A stretch of 62,143 nt of DNA from Lysobacter sp. ISL-50 (GCF_018612875.1 NZ_JAGGRI010000031.1:1-62143); one strand, 5' to 3'. Counted from the first letter of the stretch, positions 47,477-56,927 are shown. The notes: generated by a model not told the origin, from the sequence alone. Program-made: numbers and translations.

Positions 47477-49489
47477 ATGAGCAATGCCGCAGAATTGAGC
47501 GCCCTTGAGAGCGTTCTCGAAGAAAAGCAGTTCGTTGTGCCGCATTACCAACGCGGTTATGCCTGGAAACAGGAACAGTGGTTGGCGCTATGGAATGACC
47601 TGGACAATCTGTACAGGCTCGGCGCGACCAGCCATTTTGTCGGCATGCTGATGCTGCGAACACAAGGCAGTCGTGCCGAAGTGGTGGACGGACAGCAACG
47701 ACTGACGACCATGATGATTCTGGCGAACGCGCTACGGGAAGCCGCCGGCCAGAAGCCGGTCGCATACGCGTTGACGTTCCTGGAGAACGACGACATTCAG
47801 AATCATTTCGACTTCCATGCGCTCGGAAGAATCGGGGCGGCCAGCAGAATCTCTCCCGACCATGTATCCAGCTATGCCAAGAACGTCAAGAAGGCAACGC
47901 TGTTCTTCAAGGAACAGGCAAAGACGCTCGGGGCGCAGAACGCGTTGCATTACCTCAACGTTCTGTTGACCCGCTTCCAACTGTTCGTACTTGAAGTGTC
48001 GGACAGCTTCGACATCCATATCGCATTCGAGACACTGAACAACCGTGGACTCCAGCTGTCGAAAATGGAACTTCTGAAAAATCGGCTGATCTACCTGTGC
48101 TCCGTCCTTCCGGACGAAGACAAATTGACCGGCGCGAGGATCAAAGACGAGATCCACCGGGCGTGGCGCGGCATCTACATCGCGCTTGGACGCATAGCCG
48201 AAACCTCGATGGATGACGACACGTTCCTGGACGCCCACGCGACCGTCTTCTATGGCCGATTGCGCGAGAAGAACTGGCTGCGAAACAAGCTCTTCGATTC
48301 TGAGTTCACCACTCGGAATCCTTCCCTGCGACTGCAGGACATATACGATTACATCGGCAGCCTGGAAACCGCGGCGCTGTGGTGGTCGCACATTCATCAG
48401 CCACGTCACTTGCCCTCGGCTCAACAGAAGGCGCTGACCCAACTCAATCGGGCCCAGTTCTCGAACATAAAACCGTTGCTGCTCTCGGCCTTTATGCGAG
48501 CCGGGCTGGAACACCCGGGCGCCGTCATCGAACCGGCTGCACATGCCGAACTTTTCGCGCCGATCCTCAACCTGATGATCCAGGCCGAGCGATTCGGCGT
48601 GATCGTGTTCCGCCTTCTCGGCAATAAATCCACGTTGGGAAAGGCTTATCTCGACAGTTGTGCACAAGCGTTGTTGAAACCCGGCCGCAAGGACCCCAGC
48701 GATCTTCCGGGGCTATCGGCAATGGATTCCGCGCCGGCGATCGACTACATCGCAGACTATCTCCATGCGTGGGCGACGAACAAAAACACTAACGCGTCAC
48801 GCCAGGACCCGCGCTTCGATTGGACCGGTGCATTCTCAAAATTCGACCTCGCAACGACACAGATCGAACAGCGATTCAGTCAGCACAACGGCGGGGGATA
48901 CTACGGTTGGCAGTTCACCCGCCTGGCGCTCTTCAATTACGAGGAAGCCTTCCGCCGCAATGGGAACGCCCCCGTCAAGCTCTCGTGGGAGGACTTCAGT
49001 TTCGACGAGACGGTGGAGCACATTTTCCCGAAGGCCGCCGAAGCCAAGGACGACTGGAACCAGGCCATCCCTATCGACGGCCGCTTCAATCGCAATGACA
49101 AGCTGCGCAAAGCCTTGGGCAATTCCATCGGCAATCTGCTGTTTCTTTCGCGATCGGACAACTCATCCGCGTCCAACAACCCCTATGTCGGACCCACTGG
49201 CAAGAAAGAACGCTACGCAAAGAACGGCTATTCCGCCGCGCAGGTAGCTCGGGTATTCAAAAAGTGGGATACCCTGACCATCGCCGCTCGAGGCGTGGCC
49301 ATCCTCAAAAAATGCGAAGAGCGCTGGGACTTCGAATTGGTGGAAAATTCCGATCGGTACATGAATTACTTGCCACTGGTCTTCGGTGCCCAACACGAGG
49401 CTATCTCCGATGGTAAGGCGGGACGACCGATCAGCGAACGCTCCCTCAAACCGCTGGTGGACGAACTGCTCGCCGACTTCCAGCGGTGA
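47477..49489 (+). CDS. DUF262/DUF1524 protein (single-chain GmrSD-like nuclease)
   Basis: A 670-aa protein with an N-terminal DUF262 domain: 'VPHYQRGYAW' at 21-30 and the nucleotide-binding 'EVVDGQQRLTTMM' at about 68-80. The C-terminal DUF1524 domain has the HNH-like 'EHIFP' (His515) and 'NSIGNLLFLSRSDNSSASNN'. In GmrSD, a type IV restriction system against modified phage DNA, these two domains form the NTPase and nuclease parts. The ATG at 47477 follows 'acggggaac'. Base composition is clearly less GC-rich than in neighbouring genes, a sign of transfer. It stands alone, divergent from lanA. A defence role is likely from the family but unproven. Confidence 0.85.
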   Translation: MSNAAELSALESVLEEKQFVVPHYQRGYAWKQEQWLALWNDLDNLYRLGATSHFVGMLMLRTQGSRAEVVDGQQRLTTMMILANALREAAGQKPVAYALTFLENDDIQNHFDFHALGRIGAASRISPDHVSSYAKNVKKATLFFKEQAKTLGAQNALHYLNVLLTRFQLFVLEVSDSFDIHIAFETLNNRGLQLSKMELLKNRLIYLCSVLPDEDKLTGARIKDEIHRAWRGIYIALGRIAETSMDDDTFLDAHATVFYGRLREKNWLRNKLFDSEFTTRNPSLRLQDIYDYIGSLETAALWWSHIHQPRHLPSAQQKALTQLNRAQFSNIKPLLLSAFMRAGLEHPGAVIEPAAHAELFAPILNLMIQAERFGVIVFRLLGNKSTLGKAYLDSCAQALLKPGRKDPSDLPGLSAMDSAPAIDYIADYLHAWATNKNTNASRQDPRFDWTGAFSKFDLATTQIEQRFSQHNGGGYYGWQFTRLALFNYEEAFRRNGNAPVKLSWEDFSFDETVEHIFPKAAEAKDDWNQAIPIDGRFNRNDKLRKALGNSIGNLLFLSRSDNSSASNNPYVGPTGKKERYAKNGYSAAQVARVFKKWDTLTIAARGVAILKKCEERWDFELVENSDRYMNYLPLVFGAQHEAISDGKAGRPISERSLKPLVDELLADFQR

Positions 49490-49498
49490 ACCCGGAGG

Positions 49499-49520
49499 GG
49501 CCGCATCTGGCGGCCTTGTT
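49499..49520 (+). terminator. Probable terminator after DUF262 gene
   Basis: GGCCGC-ATCTG-GCGGCC makes a 6-bp perfect stem with a 5-nt loop, 10 bp after the stop codon, followed by TTGTT. A short but plausible intrinsic terminator. Confidence 0.5.
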
Positions 49521-49638
49521 CGTTCAAGGCTGCCATGCGCCAATGCGTAGTCGGACAAGCCATGGCTGCGCCCAAAGGATTGTATGCGCACCTCTTCTTA
49601 CGCACACCCGCCAAATGTTTACCGCGTGGAGTCGCGCT

Positions 49639-50154
49639 TCAGCCAAAGTACGCCAGCACAATCAGGCGCTTTTTCGGAAACACCACCAGCACTTTCTCCG
49701 GGCCGTTGGCGTAGAAGTTGCCCGGCTCGCGAACGGCTCGTTCCAGCTCTTCGCGCAGCGCCCAGTCGGCCTCGGCGCAGTGCAGCCCCAGCGATAGCAG
49801 GCTCTGATCGTCGTTCAAGTCGGGGACATGCGGGGTCGGCTGCCATGGCTCGAAGGTGTGGTAGTAGTCGTGGGCCTTGCGCGAGTAACGCGCGTTGTCG
49901 AAGAAACGCAGGCCTTGTTCCGTTATCGCGTCCGCGGTGGCGCGATCCAGACGGAAGATGGCGACGCCGCAGCCTTCGCGCCAGCCGGATTCGCCTTCGA
50001 TGAAGGTCGGGTAGGAAATGCCCAGCGGCTCGGGGATGACGCCGGCCATCCACCACGCTTCCAACAAGCACCAGGCGATATACAACGACAGCATGACGCA
50101 TGCGATCGCGATGAGGACTCGTTCGCCTATGAAGACTCTCTCGATGCTGGTCAC
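49639..50154 (-). CDS. Hypothetical membrane-anchored protein
   Basis: A 171-aa protein with one N-terminal membrane segment ('VLIAIACVMLSLYIAWCLLE') and a soluble domain of about 130 residues, probably periplasmic. The domain is acidic and aromatic-rich ('FFDNARYSRKAHDYYHTFEP'). Not recognised. It stands alone between the DUF262 gene and the cytochrome gene. Confidence 0.62.
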   Translation of the reverse strand: MTSIERVFIGERVLIAIACVMLSLYIAWCLLEAWWMAGVIPEPLGISYPTFIEGESGWREGCGVAIFRLDRATADAITEQGLRFFDNARYSRKAHDYYHTFEPWQPTPHVPDLNDDQSLLSLGLHCAEADWALREELERAVREPGNFYANGPEKVLVVFPKKRLIVLAYFG

Positions 50155-50334
50155 GATGCCGTTGCCTTGCGATGGGACATCGCGGCACGGTAGTTGGCGC
50201 TCGTGGGTTGGGTGAGAAGCGAGGGTGAAGCGACGTCAGGCGGGGACAACTGCGATACCGGCGGGGTTCCGGCTTGCGCCGGAACCCCGCGATGGCTGCG
50301 CTTTAACAGGACACGCCCGCGTCGGCCGATGCGC

Positions 50335-51744
50335 TCAATTACCGTCGCGATCGACCGTGCGCAGCGGCTCCTGCACGGGCGCGCTGACACGGTTCGCGCC
50401 GACGCGACCGGCGCGCGGTCCGGTGTCGGCGACCGGCGGCGGCGTGCGCAGGCTCTGGTAGTAGTTGCGGATGCCGGCGCTGAGTTGCAGCGAGTAGTCG
50501 GTGGTCATGTAGCGGTCGCCGGTCTGGGTTTCGATGTGGGCGCCGCCGGGGATGGGTTTGAAGAATTCGTCGAACTGCGCCATCGGGTAGACGCTGGGCT
50601 TGGCGGCGCTGAAAACGGCCATGACCATCGGTTGGCCGATCTTGCTCGCGGTGGGGCCGGCGTAGGTGCCGGCGCGGCCGTGGCAGGAGATGCACGACGA
50701 CACCGGACTGTCGATGGGGCCGTTGAGGCGGCCGCCGAGGCCGTGGTGCATGACGTAGGCTCGGTTGCCGTAGTCCCAGCCGGTGCGTTCGACCAAGGAC
50801 GAAGTGATGCGGGCCTGGGTCAGTGCGGTGTTGACGAAGACGCCGTCGCGATTGGCGTCGGTGCGCACGGGCAGATCGTCGCCCCAGCTCGCGCCGACCG
50901 GGATCATGCGATCCCACACGGTCGGGCCGGGCGCGCCGCCGTCGTAGATGAAGGTGCCGAACACCCAGCCGGTGGTGTCGGCCATGCGCGGGTCTTTGAC
51001 GGCGACGTCGAGTTGCAACAGGCGCACGGTGCGATCCACGCGCGGCTTGTTGTAGTTGACGTCGGGGTAGATGTTCGCGGTCCAGGTCTTGGTCCGGCTC
51101 AGGTACGGGATCTGCGCGGTGCTGGCGTCGGTGAACAACAGTTTGCAGGCCACCGAGTTGTCCGCGAAAGTCGATTTCGACGGATCGGGACGGCCGTCGG
51201 CGGTGCGCCAGACCTTGCCCAGGCTGACCGCGCCGCGGTCGTTGTAGAAGCCGACCGCCCAGTTCTGCGCGCGCTCGGTCTGTTTGCGATGCAGGTCGAG
51301 CGGGCGCGCCATGCGTTCGCGGGTGAGGCCGCGGCGCCATTCGCGGCCGCCGCCGAACTGGGCGCCGTCGTCGTGCAGCCACGGCGCGTGATACCACTTG
51401 CGCACGCGGTTGTTCTGCACTTTGAAATCGACATCGACATTGCCTTCCAGGCAGTAGTCGAGGACCGAACGCAGGTATTCGGTGGGGAAGGCTTTGAAGT
51501 CGATCGCCATCCACGGGAAGGTGTCGTCGGCGAAGGTGGTCGGGTAATCCTGGCTGAGTTCGAAGACATCGCGCGCGCCTGGCGGCGGAGGATAGTGCGG
51601 GTCGTAGCTGGGAAAGCGCACGGTGCCGTCGGCGGCGGCCGGAGCGGCCGGCGTAGCGCCAGCGGCGCCCGCGGTTCGTTCCTGCGATACCGCCGTGGCC
51701 ACCGTGGCCGCGATCAAACCCACTGCGATCAGCGCTGTTTTCAT
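50335..51744 (-). CDS. Periplasmic cytochrome c-like protein, one heme site
   Basis: A 469-aa protein with a Sec signal peptide ('ALIAVGLIAATVATAVS', cleavage near 20). One covalent heme motif C-x-x-C-H ('SSCISCHGRAGT', Cys351, Cys354, His355). The large N-terminal part is rich in Trp and Tyr and has no motif I recognise ('RKWYHAPWLHDDGAQFGGGR'). The C-terminal 60 residues are Arg/Pro-rich. It is probably an electron-transfer or oxidoreductase protein of the periplasm. The domain order (long unknown region then heme) is unlike simple c-type cytochromes. Confidence 0.75.
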   Translation of the reverse strand: MKTALIAVGLIAATVATAVSQERTAGAAGATPAAPAAADGTVRFPSYDPHYPPPPGARDVFELSQDYPTTFADDTFPWMAIDFKAFPTEYLRSVLDYCLEGNVDVDFKVQNNRVRKWYHAPWLHDDGAQFGGGREWRRGLTRERMARPLDLHRKQTERAQNWAVGFYNDRGAVSLGKVWRTADGRPDPSKSTFADNSVACKLLFTDASTAQIPYLSRTKTWTANIYPDVNYNKPRVDRTVRLLQLDVAVKDPRMADTTGWVFGTFIYDGGAPGPTVWDRMIPVGASWGDDLPVRTDANRDGVFVNTALTQARITSSLVERTGWDYGNRAYVMHHGLGGRLNGPIDSPVSSCISCHGRAGTYAGPTASKIGQPMVMAVFSAAKPSVYPMAQFDEFFKPIPGGAHIETQTGDRYMTTDYSLQLSAGIRNYYQSLRTPPPVADTGPRAGRVGANRVSAPVQEPLRTVDRDGN

Positions 51745-51908
51745 GATCCGCTCCCTGTTTCCCGTCCTTAACGCGGTGGCGGGGCGGAAGGGGCCATGGA
51801 TTCGCAGGATGCGTGGACGGGCGCGCGAGTTGTGATCGTGGTCGCGGCCGGTCGCAGGATCGGCCGCGCGGGCTTACGGTGTGTTGTCGTGGCGTGCGCG
51901 GCGGCGGA

Positions 51909-52127
51909 TCAGGACTTGTTCGCCTGGGCCAGGTGATAGGCCACCAGTGCGTTGGCGTGTCCGTGGCCCAGCTTGTGTTCGCTCTTGAGGTGGGCCACCA
52001 GTTCCATGTGCTTTCTGTCGCCCAGCGACTGGATCACCTTGAACCAGTGCGCGACCGGGTGACCGTAGGTCTTTTCGATCGAGGGGAAGTACGAGGCCGG
52101 GCCTTTTACTTTTGCGTCGTCCGCCAT
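51909..52127 (-). CDS. DUF4287 domain protein
   Basis: A 72-aa helical protein matching the DUF4287 pattern: 'YFPSIEKTYGHPVAHWFKVI' at the N-terminus and 'HMELVAHLKSEHKLGHGHAN' then 'ALVAYHLA' at the end. 'aggagaccccgca' gives a good ribosome site at the ATG at 52127. Function of the family is unknown; it is widespread in soil bacteria and is probably cytoplasmic. Confidence 0.85.
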   Translation of the reverse strand: MADDAKVKGPASYFPSIEKTYGHPVAHWFKVIQSLGDRKHMELVAHLKSEHKLGHGHANALVAYHLAQANKS

Positions 52128-52218
52128 TGCGGGGTCTCCTTGGGTAACCGCCACGATGGCGGATCGAAGGTAGGCTTTATACCTTCTGGATCGAGTGAGC
52201 GTCGGTGGCGGTCGTACC

Positions 52219-53238
52219 TCACGCCCCGGTGCTCCCCGCCGCACCCAAGCCGTTCCACTGTTGCGGCCGCGGGGTCCAATCGCCCTGCCCCAGCACCGCT
52301 TCGAGCAGGTGTTGCACGGGGTAGCCCAGATGCTCGCCGGCGGCTTGACCGGCGTCGTCGCGATGGGCGGCCAGAACAAAGGGGACGAAGGCATCGTGGT
52401 CGCGCGCGGCCAAGCCGATCATTTTCTTGGCAAGATCGTAGGACAGCAGGTTGCCGTCGTCGGTACGGTGGAAGGCGGCGCCGGACCAGTATTCCTGGAT
52501 GCGTTCGGGGGTCCAGAACGCGGCGTGTTTCTGCGCGATTTCCTTCGGGGTGTAGAGCGAGGCGCGCGGGTCGCCCAGGCGCGGGAACAGGCTGTGTTCG
52601 GTGTTGACCGCCATCCCTTCGTTGACCCAGGTCGGAATGGGCAGATGCGCGAGCAAGGCGTGGGTGAGTTCGTGGGCAATGGTGGGGTGCATGGCGTCGG
52701 CATCGTTTTCGCACAAGGCGAAATGGCCGTAGCCGGCGTTGACGAACATACCCGAGGACATCGCGTATTCGCCGCCTTCGGGATAGTAGTGGGCGATGTA
52801 GTCGTAGTACTGATCGTCTTCCATGAAGATCAGGCACACGTGCTTGCCGCCGCCGATGGGCTGCGCCAGCGGGCCCAGGTTGCGCACGATCCAGCGCCGC
52901 GCCGATTCGCAGAATTTCAGGAACGACTGGGCGTCGGCGGATTCCAATGCGGTCAGCAGCAAAAAGCGCTCGGATGAGAGCACGCGGTAGCCGGGGCCCA
53001 GCGATTGCGCCAGCGCTTGCAGCCAGCGATCGGCAGCCGCGGTCCAGAACGCATCGCGTTCGGCATCCGACCAGTCCGGGCGCTCGGCTTCGGCGATACG
53101 TTCCCAGTCCGGCAGCGGTTGGCGGGTATCGCCCCACCAGTGCATCGCGACTTCGGGCACCGGAACCGGGACGGACGGCGAGATTTGCGGCGATGGCGGC
53201 GAGGCCGTTTTGAACAGACTGCGCAGGCGGTCGAGCAT
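52219..53238 (-). CDS. Predicted zinc metallopeptidase (HExxH)
   Basis: A 339-aa protein with the zinc site H-E-L-T-H ('TIAHELTHALLAHLP', about 189-193) followed by 'WVNEGMAVNTEH' (Glu about 207), the spacing of gluzincin-like peptidases. The N-terminus is Pro/Ser-rich (residues 10-30) and has no signal peptide from the chosen start; in-frame upstream ATG codons reach to 53343. The ribosome site is weak for all choices. Similar HExxH proteins cleave unknown targets. It diverges from the next gene, 194 bp away. Confidence 0.72.
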   Translation of the reverse strand: MLDRLRSLFKTASPPSPQISPSVPVPVPEVAMHWWGDTRQPLPDWERIAEAERPDWSDAERDAFWTAAADRWLQALAQSLGPGYRVLSSERFLLLTALESADAQSFLKFCESARRWIVRNLGPLAQPIGGGKHVCLIFMEDDQYYDYIAHYYPEGGEYAMSSGMFVNAGYGHFALCENDADAMHPTIAHELTHALLAHLPIPTWVNEGMAVNTEHSLFPRLGDPRASLYTPKEIAQKHAAFWTPERIQEYWSGAAFHRTDDGNLLSYDLAKKMIGLAARDHDAFVPFVLAAHRDDAGQAAGEHLGYPVQHLLEAVLGQGDWTPRPQQWNGLGAAGSTGA

Positions 53239-53432
53239 GGAAGAGGGACCGAAGTGAAGTGGTTGGGAAGAGCTCGGAGGTGCGATCTCGCCCATTGTGT
53301 AGGGCGATGGGTATCGCGCGCCAGCGGCCGCGATCAACGCCATTGGAAACCCGCGGGCCGCGCGTTATAAAGACCCGCGGCCCGCCGACGCCATCGCTGG
53401 ATTGTCGCGGCCGTGCACCTAGGGGGAGTTCG

Positions 53433-54044
53433 ATGAATCTGGATACCCGATCGCGTGCGCCGCGCGCGCTCGCTTCGCCGGCGCGCGCGCCTCGGCCGCA
53501 TGCGCTGCGCGTGTTCGCGTTTTGCTTGGTCATCGCGGCGGCGACGCTGTCCGCGCCGGCCTGGGCGGGCTTGCCCGAGTATCGGGTCTCGGTCGCCAAC
53601 ACCGACATCCTTCGCCATCAAGCCGATGCGGCGCCGATGCGTATCGGCCGCTTCACCGCCGCGCGCGGCGCCGACGATCAGGCCACGCAGGAAGCGGCCG
53701 AGGCGGCGGTGTATCTGCGCGATGCCTTGTCCGCCGAACTGCAGGCCGCCGGCCGGCTGAGCGCGCAGGCGACGATCGACATCGACGGCGATCTGCGCCG
53801 TTATCAGGTCGGCCCGGCGCCGTCGTCGGGCATCAACCGCGCCAGCGTCGTCCTGCACGTCAGCGTGCGCCGCGATGGCGCGGTCGCGATGCAACGCGAT
53901 TTGAGCATCGAGCAAGTGTGGCCGCATGCGGGCACGCCGTGGATCGCGCGCTCGCTGACGTCCGACCGCTTGCTGACGGCGATGCAGAGCTTGTTGCGGC
54001 AGCTGTACTCGGACCCGCAGTTCAAACGCGTTACGGCGCGCTGA
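53433..54044 (+). CDS. Exported protein of unknown function
   Basis: A 203-aa protein with a long basic n-region and a hydrophobic stretch ('ALRVFAFCLVIAAATLSAPA', cleavage near 'AWA-G' at about 45). The mature domain ('YRVSVANTDILRHQADAAPM', 'ATIDIDGDLRRYQ', 'SVVLHVSVRRDGAVAMQRDL') is beta-rich and looks like a small periplasmic or outer-membrane-assembly-type fold. 'agggggagttcg' before the ATG is a good ribosome site. Not recognised by name. Confidence 0.65.
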   Translation: MNLDTRSRAPRALASPARAPRPHALRVFAFCLVIAAATLSAPAWAGLPEYRVSVANTDILRHQADAAPMRIGRFTAARGADDQATQEAAEAAVYLRDALSAELQAAGRLSAQATIDIDGDLRRYQVGPAPSSGINRASVVLHVSVRRDGAVAMQRDLSIEQVWPHAGTPWIARSLTSDRLLTAMQSLLRQLYSDPQFKRVTAR

Positions 54045-54157
54045 GCGGACATCGCGGCCGCCCCGGCGGCTTTCGTTCCCACATCGGCCGCGGCACGCTT
54101 CGCAAGCGCGGCGGTCTGAGCGAGGATGACAGCCTCGCGATCAGGAGATTCACCCTC

Positions 54158-54640
54158 ATGGCCCTGCCTCCCGGTGTCGTACTGCGTCCGATCCAGGCCC
54201 GCGACGATGCCGCCGCAGCGGCGATCATCCGTCAGGTGATGAGCGAGTTCGGCGCCGGCGCGATCAGCGATCCGGAGGTCGATGCGATGCAGCGCGCCTA
54301 CAGCCTGCCGCGCAGCGCCTACTTCGTGGTCGAACGCGAGGGCCGCCTCGGCGGCGGCGCCGGCGTCGGCCCGCTGCTGGGCGGCACCGACCGCGTCTGC
54401 GAGCTGCGCAAGTTCTATCTGCTGCCGTCGGTGCGCGGGCTGGGGCTGGGACAGGCGCTGCTGGATCGCTGCCTGCTGACCGCGCGCGGGTTCGGTTTCG
54501 ACCAATGCTACGTCGAGGTGCTCGATCGCATGAGCGAGGCGCAGCGGGTGCTGGAGGCGAACAGTTTCCAACTGCTGCAAGCGCCGATGGGCTACGGCGG
54601 GTTGCGCGGCGTCAATACCTGGTATCTGCGCAGTTTGTAG
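54158..54640 (+). CDS. GNAT-family N-acetyltransferase
   Basis: A 160-aa GNAT. The acetyl-CoA pyrophosphate-binding motif reads 'LPSVRGLGLGQALLDRCLLT' at about 92-111, and the C-terminal part has 'FDQCYVEVLDRMSEAQRVLE' and 'ANSFQLL'. 'tcaggagattcaccctc' before the ATG contains a ribosome site. The acetyl acceptor is unknown. It is followed by a 178-bp GC-rich gap before the dehydrogenase gene. Confidence 0.85.
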   Translation: MALPPGVVLRPIQARDDAAAAAIIRQVMSEFGAGAISDPEVDAMQRAYSLPRSAYFVVEREGRLGGGAGVGPLLGGTDRVCELRKFYLLPSVRGLGLGQALLDRCLLTARGFGFDQCYVEVLDRMSEAQRVLEANSFQLLQAPMGYGGLRGVNTWYLRSL

Positions 54641-54818
54641 CGCGCCTCGGGCTGGGCGCCCTGCCCCGGCCCATGGCTTTGGGGTCTGCCCGCCGACCTG
54701 GCCGGCCGCGCCCGGGCCCCGGGCGAGCGCCGGGAGCCCGCCCCCGACCCCGCCCGCGGTCCGGGCGACGATTGCCGCCGTCCTTTAGAATGGCGGTTTT
54801 CCGCCTTCAGGACCGCCC

Positions 54819-55589
54819 ATGCAACTCGACAACGTCCGCGCCGTGATCACCGGCGGCGTCTCCGGCCTCGGCCTGGCCGTGGCCCAGCACCTGGTCGCCC
54901 GCGGCGGCAAGGTCGCGCTGTTCGACGTCAACGACGACAAGGCCGCGCAGGCCGTGGCCTCGCTCGGCGAGGACAAGGCCCGCTATTTCCGCACCGATGT
55001 CACCAACGAAGCCGGCGTCGCCGAGAACTTGAACGCGGCCAGGGACTTCCTGGGCGGCCTCAATGTCGCGATCAACTGCGCCGGCATCCTCGGCGCCGGC
55101 CGGGTCCTGGGCAAGGACGCGCCGATGGCGCTGTCGCAGTTCCAGACCACGGTGATGGTCAATCTGGTCGGCAGCTTCAACGTCGCCAAGGCGGCGGCGA
55201 ATCTGATGCAGGGCAACGAAGCGGGCGAGGACGGCGAGCGCGGCGTGATCGTCAACACCGCCTCGGTGGCCGCCTACGAAGGCCAGATCGGCCAGGCCGC
55301 GTATTCCGCGTCGAAGGGCGGCGTGGTCGCGATGACCCTGCCGATGGCGCGCGAGCTGTCGCGCTTCGGCATCCGCGTGATGACCGTCGCGCCGGGCATC
55401 TTCTGGACGCCGATGGTCGATGGCATGCCCGAGTCGGTGCAGCAGTCGCTCAGTGCCTCGATCCCCTTCCCTTCGCGCCTGGGCCGTCCGGAAGAATTCG
55501 CCGATCTGGTCGCGTACATCCTCGGCAATCGCTATCTCAACGGCGAGACGATCCGCCTGGACGGCGCGACGCGGTTGGCGCCGAAGTAA
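54819..55589 (+). CDS. Short-chain 3-hydroxyacyl-CoA dehydrogenase (HSD10-like)
   Basis: A 256-aa classical SDR. The NAD site 'AVITGGVSGLGLAVAQHLVA', catalytic Ser in 'VIVNTASVAAYEGQIGQAAY' and the Y-x-x-x-K in 'AAYSASKGGVV' are all present, as is 'CAGILGAG'. It resembles the HSD10 family, which oxidises 3-hydroxyacyl-CoA, including branched ones from isoleucine/leucine routes, so it may join the catabolism encoded at the left of the window. A -10-like TAGAAT lies about 30 bp before the ATG. A dehydrogenase for another alcohol is possible. Confidence 0.88.
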   Translation: MQLDNVRAVITGGVSGLGLAVAQHLVARGGKVALFDVNDDKAAQAVASLGEDKARYFRTDVTNEAGVAENLNAARDFLGGLNVAINCAGILGAGRVLGKDAPMALSQFQTTVMVNLVGSFNVAKAAANLMQGNEAGEDGERGVIVNTASVAAYEGQIGQAAYSASKGGVVAMTLPMARELSRFGIRVMTVAPGIFWTPMVDGMPESVQQSLSASIPFPSRLGRPEEFADLVAYILGNRYLNGETIRLDGATRLAPK

Positions 55590-55593
55590 GCGG

Positions 55594-55722
55594 CGGGAAT
55601 CGGGAATGGGGAATCGGGAATCGCAAAAGCGATCCTGCCTTCGCTCCACGATTCCCGCGCCACCGCCTTTACGATTCCCGATTCCCGATTCCCGATTCCC
55701 GATTCCCCATTCCCCATTCCCG
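55594..55722. repeat. Inverted 'gattccc' heptamer clusters
   Basis: A cluster of 'gggaatc' repeats (55594-55622) is followed, about 50 bp on, by a longer cluster of direct repeats of 'gattccc' on the opposite sense (about 55672-55722). The two can pair into a large hairpin. They fill the gap between the dehydrogenase and EfpL genes. They are probably a low-complexity element that also ends transcription. Confidence 0.7.
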
Positions 55723-55733
55723 GCCACACACCA

Positions 55734-56300
55734 ATGAAAGCCTACGACGTCAAAAAAGGTAACGTAATCGAACACAACAACACCGTGTACCAGGTGCGCG
55801 ACATCGAACGCAGCTCGCCGCAAGGCCGCGGCGGCAACGTCAAGTTCCGCTTCACGATGTATTCGGTTCCCGGCGGCATCAAGTACGACCTCAGCGTCGG
55901 CGGCGACGACGAGCTCAAGGAAGTCGAACTCTCGCGCCGTCAGGTCACCTACTCGTACAAGGACGGCGACGCGTTCGTGTTCCTGGACGACGAGGACTAC
56001 ACGCCGTACACGCTCGACGCCGATGTCGTCGGCGACGCCGCCGGCTACATCGTCGATGACCTCAGCGGTTGCTATGTGCAGATCATCGACGACCAGCCGG
56101 TCGCGTTGCAGTTGCCGGCCAGCGTGACCTTGCAGGTCATCGAAACGCCGCCGGAACTCAAGGGCGGCACCGCGACCAAGCGTCCGAAGCCGGCCAAGCT
56201 GCAGACCGGTATCGAAATCATGGTGCCGGAGTACATCGGCAACGGCGAGCGCGTGCTGGTCAACACCGCCACCGGCGAATTCGCCGGCCGCGCCGACTGA
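55734..56300 (+). CDS. efpL: Elongation factor P-like protein EfpL (YeiP)
   Basis: A 188-aa EF-P paralogue that relieves ribosome stalling on certain peptide sequences. Three beta-barrel domains are visible: KOW-like N-domain, OB-like middle ('[20 protein letters not shown]') and the C-domain signature '[20 protein letters not shown]'. The N-domain loop tip has Arg32 in '[13 protein letters not shown]' where EF-P carries a modified Lys or Arg; YeiP/EfpL proteins also have Arg there. No obvious ribosome site precedes the ATG, only the repeat cluster. A strong hairpin follows the stop. Confidence 0.92.
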   Translation: MKAYDVKKGNVIEHNNTVYQVRDIERSSPQGRGGNVKFRFTMYSVPGGIKYDLSVGGDDELKEVELSRRQVTYSYKDGDAFVFLDDEDYTPYTLDADVVGDAAGYIVDDLSGCYVQIIDDQPVALQLPASVTLQVIETPPELKGGTATKRPKPAKLQTGIEIMVPEYIGNGERVLVNTATGEFAGRAD

Positions 56301-56308
56301 TCGATTCG

Positions 56309-56329
56309 CCCGGGCCCATGCGGCCCGGG
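56309..56329 (+). terminator. Strong hairpin after efpL
   Basis: CCCGGGCC-CATGC-GGCCCGGG, an 8-bp perfect GC stem 8 bp after the stop codon. No T-run follows, but the stem is very stable. Confidence 0.55.
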
Positions 56330-56465
56330 TTCGGCGTGCGCCGGTGTCGACCGGCGCCGGCACGAGCGGCCGCTCTTCGACAACGCCTTCGCGCAAGGAT
56401 GCGTAGCATGCGTCGCTTCAAACGCCGGTCCGCACGCGGGCCGGCGTGTTCGTGAAGGAGCCGCC

Positions 56466-56927
56466 ATGACGCAACACGCATACGAATTCGCCCCCGCCAC
56501 CGACGCCGACCTGCCGCGTCTGCTGCCGGTGCTGCGCGATTTTTATCGGGTCGAACATCTGCCCTGGAACGAGCCGGCGCTGCGGCGCGCGCTGGCGGCG
56601 CTGATCGCCGATCCCAACGCTGGCCGCTTGCGCTTGATCGTGCGCGACGGCGAGATCGCCGGTTACTTCGTGCTGGGGTTCTGTTTCAGCCTGGAATTCG
56701 GCGGGCGCTTCGGCTTGCTCGATGAGTTGTTCGTGCTGCCGGCGCATCGCGGCGGCGGATTGGCCAAACGCGCCTTGGCGGAGGTCGAAGCGCTGTGCCG
56801 CGCCGAAGGCCTGGATGCGCTGCGCCTTGAGGTCAACGACGACAACGCGCATGCGCGCGGCATCTACGAACGCGCGGGCTACATCGTGCATCCGCGGCGA
56901 TTGATGACTTTGTGGCTGCGCGACTGA
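56466..56927 (+). CDS. GNAT-family N-acetyltransferase
   Basis: A 153-aa GNAT. The acetyl-CoA-binding motif is 'VLPAHRGGGLAKRALAEVEA' at about 92-111, followed by 'ALRLEVNDDNAHARGIYERA' and 'GYIVHPRRLMTLW', the usual C-terminal motif B. 'aaggagccgcc' before the ATG is a clear ribosome site. The acceptor is unknown; the overall pattern is like acetyltransferases acting on small amines or protein N-termini. Confidence 0.88.
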   Translation: MTQHAYEFAPATDADLPRLLPVLRDFYRVEHLPWNEPALRRALAALIADPNAGRLRLIVRDGEIAGYFVLGFCFSLEFGGRFGLLDELFVLPAHRGGGLAKRALAEVEALCRAEGLDALRLEVNDDNAHARGIYERAGYIVHPRRLMTLWLRD

